DNA of 40,311 bases, from assembly GCA_031553935.1 (NCBI GenBank), contig JAVBKS010000017.1, forward strand, positions 1 to 40,311, in the 5' to 3' direction. A model generated the notes under the pieces. The model worked only from the letters and a program-made list of their open reading frames with translations, did no database searches and was not told the origin of the DNA. This DNA is from JAISDD01 sp031553935. GTDB lineage: Bacteria; Bacillota; Syntrophomonadia; Syntrophomonadales; Syntrophomonadaceae. The translations under genes were made by a program, and so were the position numbers. Of this stretch, positions 24,796-33,189 are shown in pieces; the first letter of the stretch is position 1; each line of letters begins with the position of its first letter.

Positions 24796-25608
24796 TTATT
24801 TATTGATGATAGAATTTTGAATGGTTTTTAATTCGGAGCGTTTTTTGAAAAATGATTCTTTCATTTCGCCAAGCCATTCGTAATGGTGCGCCATTTCCTT
24901 TTCCGAAAAGCGATAATACGGACTGCCGCTGAAATCAGGGCGATTACCGGGAAGCAGTTTTCCTTGGGCACCACAAATAGGGCATTCAATAATATCGTCT
25001 TTAATAAGACGGATGATATCTGATCCGCATAAGTTACAGGCATTTGCTTTGGGCTGATACTCTGGGGCTGTGAAAATGTTTCTCCCGAGATTTTCGGCAT
25101 AAGCGAGATTGGCTGGGTCTTGGAAAACCTCCCCCGGCAGGGTTGCAAATGGCTGCCAAACATCAATTATTTTCATCTGCAGCATCCTTGGCAAAACAAT
25201 TGAACTTGCTTGGGAAAAACCAATCCAGCCCTTACTGCCGTAAGGTGTTACAATAATGCAAGGTTTATCGCGATTGTACTGAGCATAATGGAACGAGGGC
25301 ATTAAACGGTCACAAAGAACTTTGTACATACTATGGGGACCAAGAATGTAAACCGGGACTGCAAATACGATTGCTGAGGCCATATTAATTTTATTGATTA
25401 ATTCATTGAAATCATCATCAATTGTGCATTCCTGGCCAGCCTGCAAACATCTGTAACAAGTACGACAAGGTTTAATTATAAGGTCAGTCAAACGAATGAA
25501 CTCAGTGCTTTTCGGCCCAGGAATATTATCAATAATATGCCTGGCAGCAAGTTCACTATTACCGTGTTTACGAGGTGAAACAATCAAGCCTAAAATTTTC
25601 TTCTCCAT
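24796..25608 (-). CDS. Iron-sulfur flavoprotein (flavodoxin/NADPH-FMN reductase-like) with C-terminal zinc-ribbon
   Basis: The 270-residue protein has an N-terminal flavodoxin-like FMN fold (ILGLIVSPRKHGNSELAA) and the compact cysteine motif C48-x2-C51-x2-C54-x6-C61, which in iron-sulfur flavoproteins holds a [4Fe-4S] cluster. Near the C-terminus are two CxxC pairs (C191/C194 and C209/C212), a rubredoxin- or ribbon-like metal site. It should be a cytoplasmic electron carrier or reductase in an anaerobe. I choose ATG 25608 because AGGTGAT lies just upstream; a GTG three codons earlier overlaps that RBS. Confidence 0.82.
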   Translation of the reverse strand: MEKKILGLIVSPRKHGNSELAARHIIDNIPGPKSTEFIRLTDLIIKPCRTCYRCLQAGQECTIDDDFNELINKINMASAIVFAVPVYILGPHSMYKVLCDRLMPSFHYAQYNRDKPCIIVTPYGSKGWIGFSQASSIVLPRMLQMKIIDVWQPFATLPGEVFQDPANLAYAENLGRNIFTAPEYQPKANACNLCGSDIIRLIKDDIIECPICGAQGKLLPGNRPDFSGSPYYRFSEKEMAHHYEWLGEMKESFFKKRSELKTIQNSIINK

Positions 25609-25799
25609 TTTTATCACCTGCCCAATCGTTTTTATTTAGTGTACCATGTTGAGTGCAAGAGCAACATAATTTTGAGAAGCCAATTAAATGTTTACTAAAT
25701 CAAGAAGGAAATTCTATCATAAATAAAGTATTATATCATTATTGAATGTGAATTCATAGCATTAATGATTAGTAGCAGTATAATAATCTGGTGAGAATT

Positions 25800-26861
25800 A
25801 TGATGATACGTAATGAAATTGAAAAAAAAGAAGAATTGACCCTTAGCCCCTGTGCCTGCCTTGCCATAAACAGTAAAGGCAGGGCAAGAGAAGAAGAGGC
25901 GGACCCGATAAGAACTTGTTTTATGGTTGACAGAGATAGGGTAATCCACTCAAAGTCTTTCCGAAGGCTCAAGCATAAAACCCAGGTTTTTATTGCTCCG
26001 CGCGGTGATCATTTTCGTACGCGTTTAACTCATACTTTAGAGGTGAATCAAATAGCCAAGACAATTGGAGCAGGATTAAATATTAATCTTGACTTGATTG
26101 AAGCTATTGCCTTAGCTCATGATGTAGGGCATACTCCGTTTGCTCATGCCGGAGAGGAGATACTTTCCAAGCTGCTACCAGGTGGGTTTCACCATAATAT
26201 CAATAGTGTGCGGGTATTGACAAAAACTGAGCAGCATCGGAAAGGAAACGGACTCAATCTAACTGCAGAGGTTTTAAATGGGGTTTTATGTCATAGTGGT
26301 TACGGTACCCTAAGCAGTGATGCCGACACCCTTGAAGGGCAGGTTGTAAAGATTAGTGATAAGATTGCATATGTACAGCATGATATTGATGACTCGATAA
26401 GAGCAGGATTGCTAGACCCGAATGAGTTGCCAATTGATTGCCTGGAAATCCTAGGTCGCTCTCATAGCGAAAGAATTACAACTTTAGTTGCTGATACCAT
26501 AGTAAATACTAGAAATTTGATAGCTAATGGCACTAACAATAAAGTCACTCCATCTGAAATTATCGAAAGCGCACTTATCAAACTGCGAGCTTTTATGTTC
26601 GAAAAAATATATAACGGCGAAGTTTGTCAACAGGAGAGAAAAAAGGCAATGTTCATTATTGAACACTTGTATGATTATTTTAATAAGCACCCAGAAAAAA
26701 TGACAACTCTTTATTTGGAAATCGCAGCTGACGAGGGACTACAGATAGCGGTTGCTGACTATATATCGGGAATGAGTGACGCGTATTGTATTCAAATCTT
26801 TGAGAGCATCTACATTCCCAAAACATTAGTTGATCTGAGTATCGCCAAAGATTTCATATAG
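25800..26861 (+). CDS. dgt: dGTPase-like HD-domain phosphohydrolase
   Basis: About 353 residues of the deoxyguanosinetriphosphate triphosphohydrolase-like family, which splits dNTPs to nucleoside and triphosphate. The HD metal-site residues are clear: H78 (RLTHTLEV), H107/D108 and H111 (AHDVGH), and a later aspartate in KIAYVQHDIDD. The N-terminal RTCFMVDRDRVIHSKSFRRLKHKTQVF is diagnostic. Start choice between 25800 and 25803 is open; GGTGAG lies upstream, and GTG at 25791 is less likely. A TATAAT occurs at 25779-25784. dnaG follows after 16 bp, so the gene belongs to the replication/sigma operon. Confidence 0.92.
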   Translation: MMIRNEIEKKEELTLSPCACLAINSKGRAREEEADPIRTCFMVDRDRVIHSKSFRRLKHKTQVFIAPRGDHFRTRLTHTLEVNQIAKTIGAGLNINLDLIEAIALAHDVGHTPFAHAGEEILSKLLPGGFHHNINSVRVLTKTEQHRKGNGLNLTAEVLNGVLCHSGYGTLSSDADTLEGQVVKISDKIAYVQHDIDDSIRAGLLDPNELPIDCLEILGRSHSERITTLVADTIVNTRNLIANGTNNKVTPSEIIESALIKLRAFMFEKIYNGEVCQQERKKAMFIIEHLYDYFNKHPEKMTTLYLEIAADEGLQIAVADYISGMSDAYCIQIFESIYIPKTLVDLSIAKDFI

Positions 26862-26877
26862 AAAAAAGGGTTAAATA

Positions 26878-28656
26878 ATGAACAAATTCTCTGATGACAG
26901 AATAATCTATGAAATTGAAGCAGCTACCAATATAGTAGATATTGTTGGAGCGAGTGTTCAACTCACTAGAAAAGGTAACCGCTATTGGGGCCTGTGTCCG
27001 TTTCACGATGAAAAAACCCCATCATTTACTGTAAATCCTGAGAAAAACATGTTTTATTGTTTTGGTTGTCATCAAGGAGGCAATATTTTTTCGTTCTTAA
27101 TGAAATATGAGAACATAAGCTTCTATGAAGCTCTGCAAAAACTAGCTTTAATTGCAGGAATCGAACTACCTCAAAAACCATTGAGTGACAAACAGAAGAA
27201 ACAAAAAAATCTTTATGAGACCAATAAAGTAGCAGCTGATTATTTTACCAAATATTTGTATAAGCCTGAAGGTCAAGCAGCATTTGATTATGTTATGAAA
27301 AGGGGCATAAATAAAGAAATTACTGATGGATTTGAGTTGGGATTTGCTCCTGATGGATGGCAAAATTTGCTCGAACATATGACTTTGAATGGCTTTTCAG
27401 TTGAAGAGTTGACAGAATTGGGACTAGTTAAGCGTAATGATGATAAAAGCCGTTATTACGATCTATTTAGAAACCGGTTGATGTTTCCTATTAGAGATGT
27501 AAACGGACGGATAATTGGATTCGGTGGCCGAATAATTGGTGACGGCAGTCCAAAGTATCTTAATTCACAAGAAACCAGTATTTATTCGAAAAGATTCCAA
27601 TTGTATGGTCTCTATCAAGCCCGGGAAGCAATTAGGAGCAGTAATTCGGCATATATCGTGGAAGGATATATGGATTGTTTAAAGATGCATCAAATAGGGA
27701 TTAATAACACTGTTGCTTCATTAGGTACATCTTTTACTCCTGGACAGGCAGCATTGCTGCATAGATACACTGATGAAGCAACAATAATGTATGACGGTGA
27801 CGAAGCTGGGCAAAGAGAAACTTTAAAAGCTATTGATATCATAACAGCGGAAGGGATAAAAGCATCGGTTATACAATTACCTGTTGGATTTGATCCGGAT
27901 AATCTAGTTGAATTTTATAATAAAAAGGACTTTTTGCAATTTATACAGAATAATAAGATGAGTCATATTCAATTTAAGTTGAATTATGTCGTGAATAGGG
28001 AGAAAATCGAAGTATTAGCCGATAAATTAAAAGTTATACAAACACTAAAACCGGACTTGATAACTATTAAGAGTCCGATAGAACTTGAGAACCAGATTAG
28101 ATTATTGGCTAATCAACTGCAGATTGAAGCTAATTTGATTGCTCGTGAGATTAATAATGAGGGCATCAATAAGAAAAAGCCATTAAGTGGGAATAAAACT
28201 CAAAAAAACAGAGATAATATTGAATACGGAAATTATAGTCTAGAAGAGAAGATATTGGCAGCAGTAATAGTAAACGAAGGTGTATTTAAGAAGATAACTG
28301 AAAAAATTGGATTTAATTTTTTTCAAGAAGCTGAGTGCAAAACCATTTTCGATAACTTTGTTACAATAGAACAAAAATTCTCGCTGACTTGGTTCGAGTT
28401 AAACAATGCTTTTATTGGGCTTGGACTTGAGGCAAAACTAGCTAAACTTTCATATTTAATCAATGATGACATTGAAATATCTGAAATTGAGATAGAAAAG
28501 TATATTAATGAAAGAATAAAGAAAACAAAAAACGATAAATGGCAAAGCATTCATAGAGAAATTAATGCTTTGAAAAATAATGGTAGGTTTTCAAATATTC
28601 TGGAATTTATTGTCAGACTAGATACATTCCTTACCCAGGAAGGGGGGACAAAATGA
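26878..28656 (+). CDS. dnaG: DNA primase
   Basis: The 592-residue primase lays RNA primers for DNA replication. An N-terminal zinc-binding domain carries C40, H43, C61 and C64. The RNA polymerase domain follows, with RNRLMFPIRDVNGRIIGFGGR and the TOPRIM motifs VEGYMDCL and YDGDEAG. A C-terminal helicase-interacting region completes it. The ATG overlaps no gene upstream, and its end overlaps rpoD by 4 bp (ATGA). Confidence 0.97.
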   Translation: MNKFSDDRIIYEIEAATNIVDIVGASVQLTRKGNRYWGLCPFHDEKTPSFTVNPEKNMFYCFGCHQGGNIFSFLMKYENISFYEALQKLALIAGIELPQKPLSDKQKKQKNLYETNKVAADYFTKYLYKPEGQAAFDYVMKRGINKEITDGFELGFAPDGWQNLLEHMTLNGFSVEELTELGLVKRNDDKSRYYDLFRNRLMFPIRDVNGRIIGFGGRIIGDGSPKYLNSQETSIYSKRFQLYGLYQAREAIRSSNSAYIVEGYMDCLKMHQIGINNTVASLGTSFTPGQAALLHRYTDEATIMYDGDEAGQRETLKAIDIITAEGIKASVIQLPVGFDPDNLVEFYNKKDFLQFIQNNKMSHIQFKLNYVVNREKIEVLADKLKVIQTLKPDLITIKSPIELENQIRLLANQLQIEANLIAREINNEGINKKKPLSGNKTQKNRDNIEYGNYSLEEKILAAVIVNEGVFKKITEKIGFNFFQEAECKTIFDNFVTIEQKFSLTWFELNNAFIGLGLEAKLAKLSYLINDDIEISEIEIEKYINERIKKTKNDKWQSIHREINALKNNGRFSNILEFIVRLDTFLTQEGGTK

Positions 28657-29735
28657 AACTGGAGAAAAAAATATCCGATGCTGTGGGTCTGTTGGCTGAA
28701 AAGGGCAAGAAAAAGAAAAGTCTAACTTATGAAGAGATAATTGAGGACCTACAGGGTTTTAATTTGGGGTCGGATAATATTGACGATATATTTGAGCACT
28801 TACAGTCACTAGGTATTTCTATTGGTTTAGAAGGCGAACTAGAGACTGAAGAGGATATTGAGCAAGAAGACATCGAAACCGAAGATATTTCGATTCCCGA
28901 AGGAGTAGAAATTGATGATCCGGTTCGGATGTACTTGAAAGAAATTGGCAGAGTACCATTATTATCTGCCGATCAAGAGATAAAACTTGCTTTAGCAATA
29001 GAGCAGGGGGATGAAGAATCAAAACGTCAATTAGTTGAAGCTAATCTTCGTCTGGTTGTAAGCATAGCTAAGCGCTATGTGGGCAGAGGCATGCTATTTC
29101 TTGATCTTATTCAAGAGGGTAATTTGGGCTTAATGAAAGCAGTTGAAAAATTCGACTACCGCAAGGGTTTTAAGTTCAGTACCTATGCTACTTGGTGGAT
29201 CCGCCAAGCAATAACTCGAGCGATTGCAGATCAGGCTCGAACCATTAGAATACCTGTTCATATGGTTGAGACGATTAACAAGTTGTCGAGAGTGCAAAGG
29301 AATCTGCTGCAAACTTTCGGCCGCGAACCAACCCCGAATGAAATTGCCTTTGAAATGGATATTTCAGTCGATAGAGTTATTGAGATAATGAAAGTTGCTC
29401 AAGAACCTGTCTCCTTGGCAACGCCAATTGGTGAAGAGGATGATAGCCATTTAGGTGATTTCATTACTGATGAAGATGCGGAATCACCAGAAGAATCGGC
29501 CTCATTTGTTCTGTTGCGCGAACATTTGGATGGTATTCTAAATACGCTCACTGATCGAGAAGAAAAGGTCTTAAGACTTCGATTTGGGCTTGATGATGGC
29601 CGCCCTCGAACCCTTGAAGAAGTGGGGCAAGAGTTTGGCGTCACTCGTGAAAGAATAAGGCAGATTGAAGCCAAAGCGCTTCGCAAACTAAGGCACCCAT
29701 CGCGCAGCAAAAAACTAAAAGATTATATAGAATAA
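28653..29735 (+). CDS. rpoD: Primary sigma factor (RpoD/SigA)
   Basis: A 360-residue housekeeping sigma factor. An acidic N-terminal part (1.1-like) precedes region 1.2 (DDPVRMYLKEIGRVPLL). Region 2 contains the -10 recognition helix GFKFSTYATWWIRQAITRAI, region 3 follows, and region 4 has the -35 helix-turn-helix EVGQEFGVTRERIRQIEAKA. The TTGACA/TATAAT promoters in this window fit its expected specificity. It is coupled to dnaG through ATGA, the classic macromolecular-synthesis arrangement. Confidence 0.98.
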   Translation: MKLEKKISDAVGLLAEKGKKKKSLTYEEIIEDLQGFNLGSDNIDDIFEHLQSLGISIGLEGELETEEDIEQEDIETEDISIPEGVEIDDPVRMYLKEIGRVPLLSADQEIKLALAIEQGDEESKRQLVEANLRLVVSIAKRYVGRGMLFLDLIQEGNLGLMKAVEKFDYRKGFKFSTYATWWIRQAITRAIADQARTIRIPVHMVETINKLSRVQRNLLQTFGREPTPNEIAFEMDISVDRVIEIMKVAQEPVSLATPIGEEDDSHLGDFITDEDAESPEESASFVLLREHLDGILNTLTDREEKVLRLRFGLDDGRPRTLEEVGQEFGVTRERIRQIEAKALRKLRHPSRSKKLKDYIE

Positions 29736-29767
29736 TTTTTTGTCTAGCATTTATTCCAGATTATTGC

Positions 29768-29796
29768 TTGACAAGTAACATCGATAAGATTATAAT
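29768..29796 (+). promoter_or_regulatory. Promoter of tRNA-Asn
   Basis: Perfect consensus: TTGACA (29768-29773), 17 bp, TATAAT (29791-29796). It lies just upstream of the tRNA, as expected for a strong stable-RNA promoter. Confidence 0.92.
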
Positions 29797-29813
29797 TTTC
29801 TTCGTTGGAACCT

Positions 29814-29888
29814 TCCTCGATAGCTCAACGGTAGAGCATCCGGCTGTTAACCGGAGGGTTGCAGGTTCGAATCCTGCTCGGGGAGCCA
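29814..29888 (+). tRNA. tRNA-Asn (GTT)
   Basis: The acceptor arms TCCTCGA/TCGGGGA pair; the anticodon stem TCCGG/CCGGA holds loop CTGTTAA with anticodon GTT. The T-arm GGTTCGAAT is normal, and CCA is encoded (29886-29888). It is a separate unit with its own promoter and terminator. Confidence 0.96.
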
Positions 29889-29898
29889 GATAATTATT

Positions 29899-29925
29899 AG
29901 CGGCATTAAAGCCGCTTTTATTTTT
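29899..29925 (+). terminator. Terminator after tRNA-Asn
   Basis: AGCGGC-attaaa-GCCGCT followed by TTTATTTTT. Confidence 0.85.
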
Positions 29926-29935
29926 CAAATTTAGC

Positions 29936-29964
29936 TTGACCTTTTATTCTATTTTTTATATACT
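29936..29964 (+). promoter_or_regulatory. Promoter of the Met/Ile2-Glu-Val tRNA cluster
   Basis: TTGACC (29936-29941), 17 bp, TATACT (29959-29964), about 25 bp before the first tRNA of the cluster. Confidence 0.85.
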
Positions 29965-29989
29965 AATTCTCGCGGGGTTAATAGCCCTC

Positions 29990-30065
29990 GGGCCTATAGC
30001 TCAGTTGGTAGAGCTACCGGCTCATAACCGGTTGGTCCCAGGTTCGAGTCCTGGTAGGCCCACCA
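29990..30065 (+). tRNA. tRNA with CAT anticodon (elongator Met or Ile2)
   Basis: Acceptor GGGCCTA/TAGGCCC, anticodon stem ACCGG/CCGGT with loop CTCATAA, A73 and encoded CCA. It lacks the three G-C pairs in the anticodon stem and the 1:72 mismatch of initiator tRNA. Whether C34 stays unmodified (Met) or becomes lysidine (Ile2) cannot be decided from sequence alone. Confidence 0.92.
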
Positions 30066-30072
30066 TTGAAAT

Positions 30073-30147
30073 GGCCCCTTGGTCAAGCGGTTAAGACACC
30101 GCCCTTTCACGGCGGTAACAGGGGTTCGAGTCCCCTAGGGGTCACCA
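30073..30147 (+). tRNA. tRNA-Glu (TTC)
   Basis: Acceptor GGCCCCT/AGGGGTC, anticodon stem CCGCC/GGCGG with loop CTTTCAC (anticodon TTC), T-arm GGGGTTCGAGTCCCC and encoded CCA. It lies 7 bp after the CAT tRNA. Confidence 0.96.
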
Positions 30148-30150
30148 TTC

Positions 30151-30226
30151 GGGCGATTAGCTCAGCTGGGAGAGCACCTGCCTTACAAGCAGGGGGTCGG
30201 CGGTTCGAGCCCGTCATCGCCCACCA
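30151..30226 (+). tRNA. tRNA-Val (TAC)
   Basis: Acceptor GGGCGAT/ATCGCCC, anticodon stem CCTGC/GCAGG with loop CTTACAA (anticodon TAC) and encoded CCA. Last gene of the three-tRNA unit. Confidence 0.96.
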
Positions 30227-30241
30227 TTATGTATAAAGAAT

Positions 30242-30267
30242 CCACCTAAATGCAAGGTGGGTTTTTT
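30242..30267 (+). terminator. Terminator of the tRNA cluster
   Basis: CCACCT-aaatgca-AGGTGG followed by G and six T. Confidence 0.88.
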
Positions 30268-30363
30268 ATTTTCATTTATTTTTGACCACGAAGCCCTGAA
30301 TGTCCTGATTTTATATAAGAAAATATCATACACAAAGCATAATATTAGGACGTGAAGAAATAT

Positions 30364-30392
30364 TTGACAGGAAAATAGTCGCATTATACAAT
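30364..30392 (+). promoter_or_regulatory. Promoter of rmuC
   Basis: TTGACA (30364-30369), 17 bp, TACAAT (30387-30392), about 30 bp before the start codon. Confidence 0.88.
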
Positions 30393-30421
30393 AAAAAAAA
30401 TGTCGAAAGAAGGGTATTGTT

Positions 30422-31924
30422 ATGGGTAGTGACCTCATTGTTACGTTCATGATGCTATTGATCGTCTGCTTGCTTTTCGTGAGTGTCGCAGTCTGGTTAA
30501 GGTCGAATATGACTTCAATTAACGGCGAAATCAAGCAAATGTTTGGCTATTATGAGCAGATAGTAAAGAATCTTGCCAGCTTACAAAAGATTATTAGAGA
30601 TGAGGAAATTAAGAGCAGGGACGAGATTAGTCGTCTCTTACTGTATAATCGAGAAGAGATGAGCAATGCCCAAAAGAATCTTCAGGAAGTGTTATTAGCT
30701 AATAGCAGCCATATAAATAATCTGGAGAAAAATCAATTCGATTCTTTTACTAGGCAAATGGAAGGGTACATGCAATTATCGGAGAAGAGCCTAGACCAAA
30801 TGAGGAATACCTTGGCAACCCGCTTGCAAAACCTGAACGAAAGCACAGCTCAAGAGCTGAAACTGATGGCTAATTCCTTGCAGCAAAAGCTTGAGCAAAT
30901 GCGTGAGAACCTAGAAGGAAAAGTGCATATAATGCAGCAGGATAACAATGAAAAACTTGAGCAGATGAGAATAGTCGTTGACGAGAAGTTGCACAGAACT
31001 CTTGAGCAACGTTTAGGGGAATCATTTAAGCAAGTTAGTGATAGACTGGAATCGGTTCACAAAGGATTGGGCGAAATGCAGACCCTGGCAGCAGGGGTTG
31101 GAGATCTTAAGAAAGTTCTGACTAATGTGAAAACTAGAGGCACTTGGGGTGAAGTACAATTAGGCGCTTTGCTGGAAGATATATTGACTCCTGATCAATT
31201 TGAAAAGAATGTTGCCATCAAGAAGGGGGCAGAGAGGGTTGAGTTTGCTATTAGAATGCCGGGGCAAGATTATTCCGAGGGTATATGGTTGCCGATTGAC
31301 GCTAAATTCCCGGTAGAAGACTATTATCGTCTCCTTGATGCTCATGAACTTGCTGATAGCAATCAAATAGAGGCTGCAACTAAGGCTTTAGAGAATAGAA
31401 TTAAAGCCCAAGCTAAAGAAATTCAAAGCAAGTATGTAGAACCGCCGCTTACAACTGATTTCGCGATTATGTTTCTGCCAACCGAGAGCTTATATGCGGA
31501 AGTTTTGCGTATTCCTGGTTTATTCGAAGCCACACGAAGAGATTATAATGTCGTTTTGGCTGGCCCCACTACCCTTTCAGCAATTGTTAACTCATTGGCT
31601 GTTGGTTTTAGGACCTTAGCTATTCAAAAGCGTTCCAGTGAAGTATGGCAAGTATTGGGAGCTGTAAAGACTGAATTTGCAAAATTCGGCGCTGCATTAG
31701 AGAAAACCCAGAAGAAGATACTGGAGGCCAGTAACACTATTGAAGACGCAACCAAGCGTTCGCGCATCATGGAACGCAAATTAAAAACTGTCGAAGCTTT
31801 GCCGGAAAGACAAATAGAGCTCATTTTGAATGATGATTATACTGATAGTGATCTGGCATCAGCAGCCAGTGACTATTTTTCACAAGAAATAGAGCAAGAA
31901 TTAAATGGCAGCATGATAGTATAA
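30422..31924 (+). CDS. rmuC: RmuC family protein (DNA recombination/rearrangement-limiting)
   Basis: A 500-residue protein with one N-terminal membrane helix (about 6-26), a long coiled coil (about 40-215) and the RmuC nuclease-like core. The core starts around GDLKKVLTNVKTRGTWGEVQLGALL and includes WLPIDAKFPVEDY and LAGPTTLSAIVNSL. Family members limit inversions at short repeats and are thought to contact DNA at the membrane; the restriction-like fold is from family knowledge. GAAGGG precedes the ATG. Monocistronic. Confidence 0.93.
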   Translation: MGSDLIVTFMMLLIVCLLFVSVAVWLRSNMTSINGEIKQMFGYYEQIVKNLASLQKIIRDEEIKSRDEISRLLLYNREEMSNAQKNLQEVLLANSSHINNLEKNQFDSFTRQMEGYMQLSEKSLDQMRNTLATRLQNLNESTAQELKLMANSLQQKLEQMRENLEGKVHIMQQDNNEKLEQMRIVVDEKLHRTLEQRLGESFKQVSDRLESVHKGLGEMQTLAAGVGDLKKVLTNVKTRGTWGEVQLGALLEDILTPDQFEKNVAIKKGAERVEFAIRMPGQDYSEGIWLPIDAKFPVEDYYRLLDAHELADSNQIEAATKALENRIKAQAKEIQSKYVEPPLTTDFAIMFLPTESLYAEVLRIPGLFEATRRDYNVVLAGPTTLSAIVNSLAVGFRTLAIQKRSSEVWQVLGAVKTEFAKFGAALEKTQKKILEASNTIEDATKRSRIMERKLKTVEALPERQIELILNDDYTDSDLASAASDYFSQEIEQELNGSMIV

Positions 31925-31940
31925 ACACATATACCAAATG

Positions 31941-31975
31941 AAAATAGTTAAGGCATTAAAAGCCTTAACTATTTT
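31941..31975 (+). terminator. Bidirectional terminator between rmuC and the secreted protein gene
   Basis: A perfect 14-bp stem (AAAATAGTTAAGGC and its complement) around a 7-nt loop. The ends are A and T rich, so it can serve both converging transcripts. Confidence 0.85.
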
Positions 31976-32020
31976 CGTGAAATACGGCAAGAGCCCCAAA
32001 AACAACAATTAAATGCCCTA

Positions 32021-32596
32021 TCACATGTTTTTCCAAGGTGAAACCATGGGAATTAACCGGAGCGCTAGAACTTTCCAGCGTTCTTTTTCTTTGCGCATAT
32101 AAATCTGATATAGGCAATCATCACTGGTTATATAACAATTATAGTACTTGATTTCAACTAAATAGTTGTTGTCGTCGAATTGGATGAAGTTTAAGCGATT
32201 AGTATCAGCACTGTCAACCAAGGGAATAGATTCTTGGGGAATTACCATAAGCTTTTGCAGTCTAGGATCCCAATAGGAATAGGTGCTGATCAAATCATCG
32301 GCAAGCTTAGCCGCAAATGAAAGTTGAAGAAATTCGAATGCGCTCTGTCTGGAGGATGTCATTTGATTATTGGCATCCAAGAAGTCCTTGTTTATTCCTT
32401 CCAAAAAAATCTGCAAGGCGGAAAAGGCTAGTAACATATCGTTAGAGATGGCGCTTTCAACTGCAGTTAAGTTTTGTAAATCCTCTAACTCATTTTGATC
32501 GGCGATAAATAGCTCTGCTTGAGCATGCAGTTGGTTTGTCTGACCCATGATAAATATAAACATAATAATTATCACAAAAATTTTTTTGATTTTCAT
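32021..32596 (-). CDS. Secreted protein of unknown function
   Basis: 191 residues with a clear signal peptide (about 1-25, cleavage near LHA-QAE) and no lipobox or further membrane helix. The mature part is helical at first and then beta-rich (YLVEIKYYNCYITSDDCLYQIYM, about 145-167) with two cysteines, a pattern seen in small SnoaL/NTF2-like or lumazine-binding folds. I cannot assign a family. GGGGGAG lies just before the ATG. It stands alone, converging on rmuC and diverging from ylxM. Confidence 0.7.
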   Translation of the reverse strand: MKIKKIFVIIIMFIFIMGQTNQLHAQAELFIADQNELEDLQNLTAVESAISNDMLLAFSALQIFLEGINKDFLDANNQMTSSRQSAFEFLQLSFAAKLADDLISTYSYWDPRLQKLMVIPQESIPLVDSADTNRLNFIQFDDNNYLVEIKYYNCYITSDDCLYQIYMRKEKERWKVLALRLIPMVSPWKNM

Positions 32597-32674
32597 ACTC
32601 CCCCTCGAAAATGTAATATAATACCATTATAGATATTTGGAAATAAATTACAAGTGCAATTATTTCGCCTTAAC

Positions 32675-32703
32675 TTGACAAAATGCATGCACAGGTTTAG
32701 AAT
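32675..32703 (+). promoter_or_regulatory. Promoter of the ylxM-ffh operon
   Basis: TTGACA (32675-32680), 17 bp, TAGAAT (32698-32703); it precedes the start of ylxM by about 40 bp. Confidence 0.88.
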
Positions 32704-32741
32704 CATTTCGTAAAGTATTAAACCTTGACAATAGGATGCTT

Positions 32742-33083
32742 ATGCTGGAGAAAATTGACCGGATCATAATGCTAATGGATTTTTATGGTCCGTTGTTAAC
32801 TTTAAAGCAATACGAAGCCCTCAAACTGCATTTCGAGAATGACTGGACCTTAAGCGAAATGGCAGAAAGCAAGGGTATTAGCAGACAAGCAGTTTTTGAT
32901 CTTTTGAAACGATCAGTTGAATCGTTAGAATTATATGAACAACAGCTAGAATTCATAGCAAAGTTTGAACGTTCAAAGCAGGTAATCGAGAGAATGGAAG
33001 AGTTGTTAAAAGAGTATGCTGTTGAATTGCCGGCTTACGATGATATGGTATTGCTCCTGAATGAGTTAAAAGCAATAACCTGA
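32742..33083 (+). CDS. ylxM: YlxM/p13-family helix-turn-helix protein, SRP-associated
   Basis: A UPF0122 protein of 113 residues (115 if ATG 32736 is used). It contains an HTH like sigma region 4 (WTLSEMAESKGISRQAVFDLLKRS, about 36-59) and a C-terminal helix. YlxM proteins bind or modulate the signal recognition particle and precede ffh in many Bacillota, as here. ATG 32742 has AGGA at a better distance. Confidence 0.92.
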   Translation: MLEKIDRIIMLMDFYGPLLTLKQYEALKLHFENDWTLSEMAESKGISRQAVFDLLKRSVESLELYEQQLEFIAKFERSKQVIERMEELLKEYAVELPAYDDMVLLLNELKAIT

Positions 33084-33135
33084 TAGTATACTAATTCGCG
33101 ATGAAAGCCTTGTCACGGCCGCTATTTGCGGACGT

Positions 33136-33158
33136 CATAGACGAATTTATGGTCTATG
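33136..33158 (+). other. Stem-loop between ylxM and ffh
   Basis: CATAGAC (33136-33142) and GTCTATG (33152-33158) form a 7-bp stem followed by only four T. It could be a weak attenuator or an mRNA-stabilising element ahead of ffh; a second small stem CCGC/GCGG lies before it. Confidence 0.4.
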
Positions 33159-33189
33159 TTTTAATCAGAAAGTACGAGGGGGTGACCGA

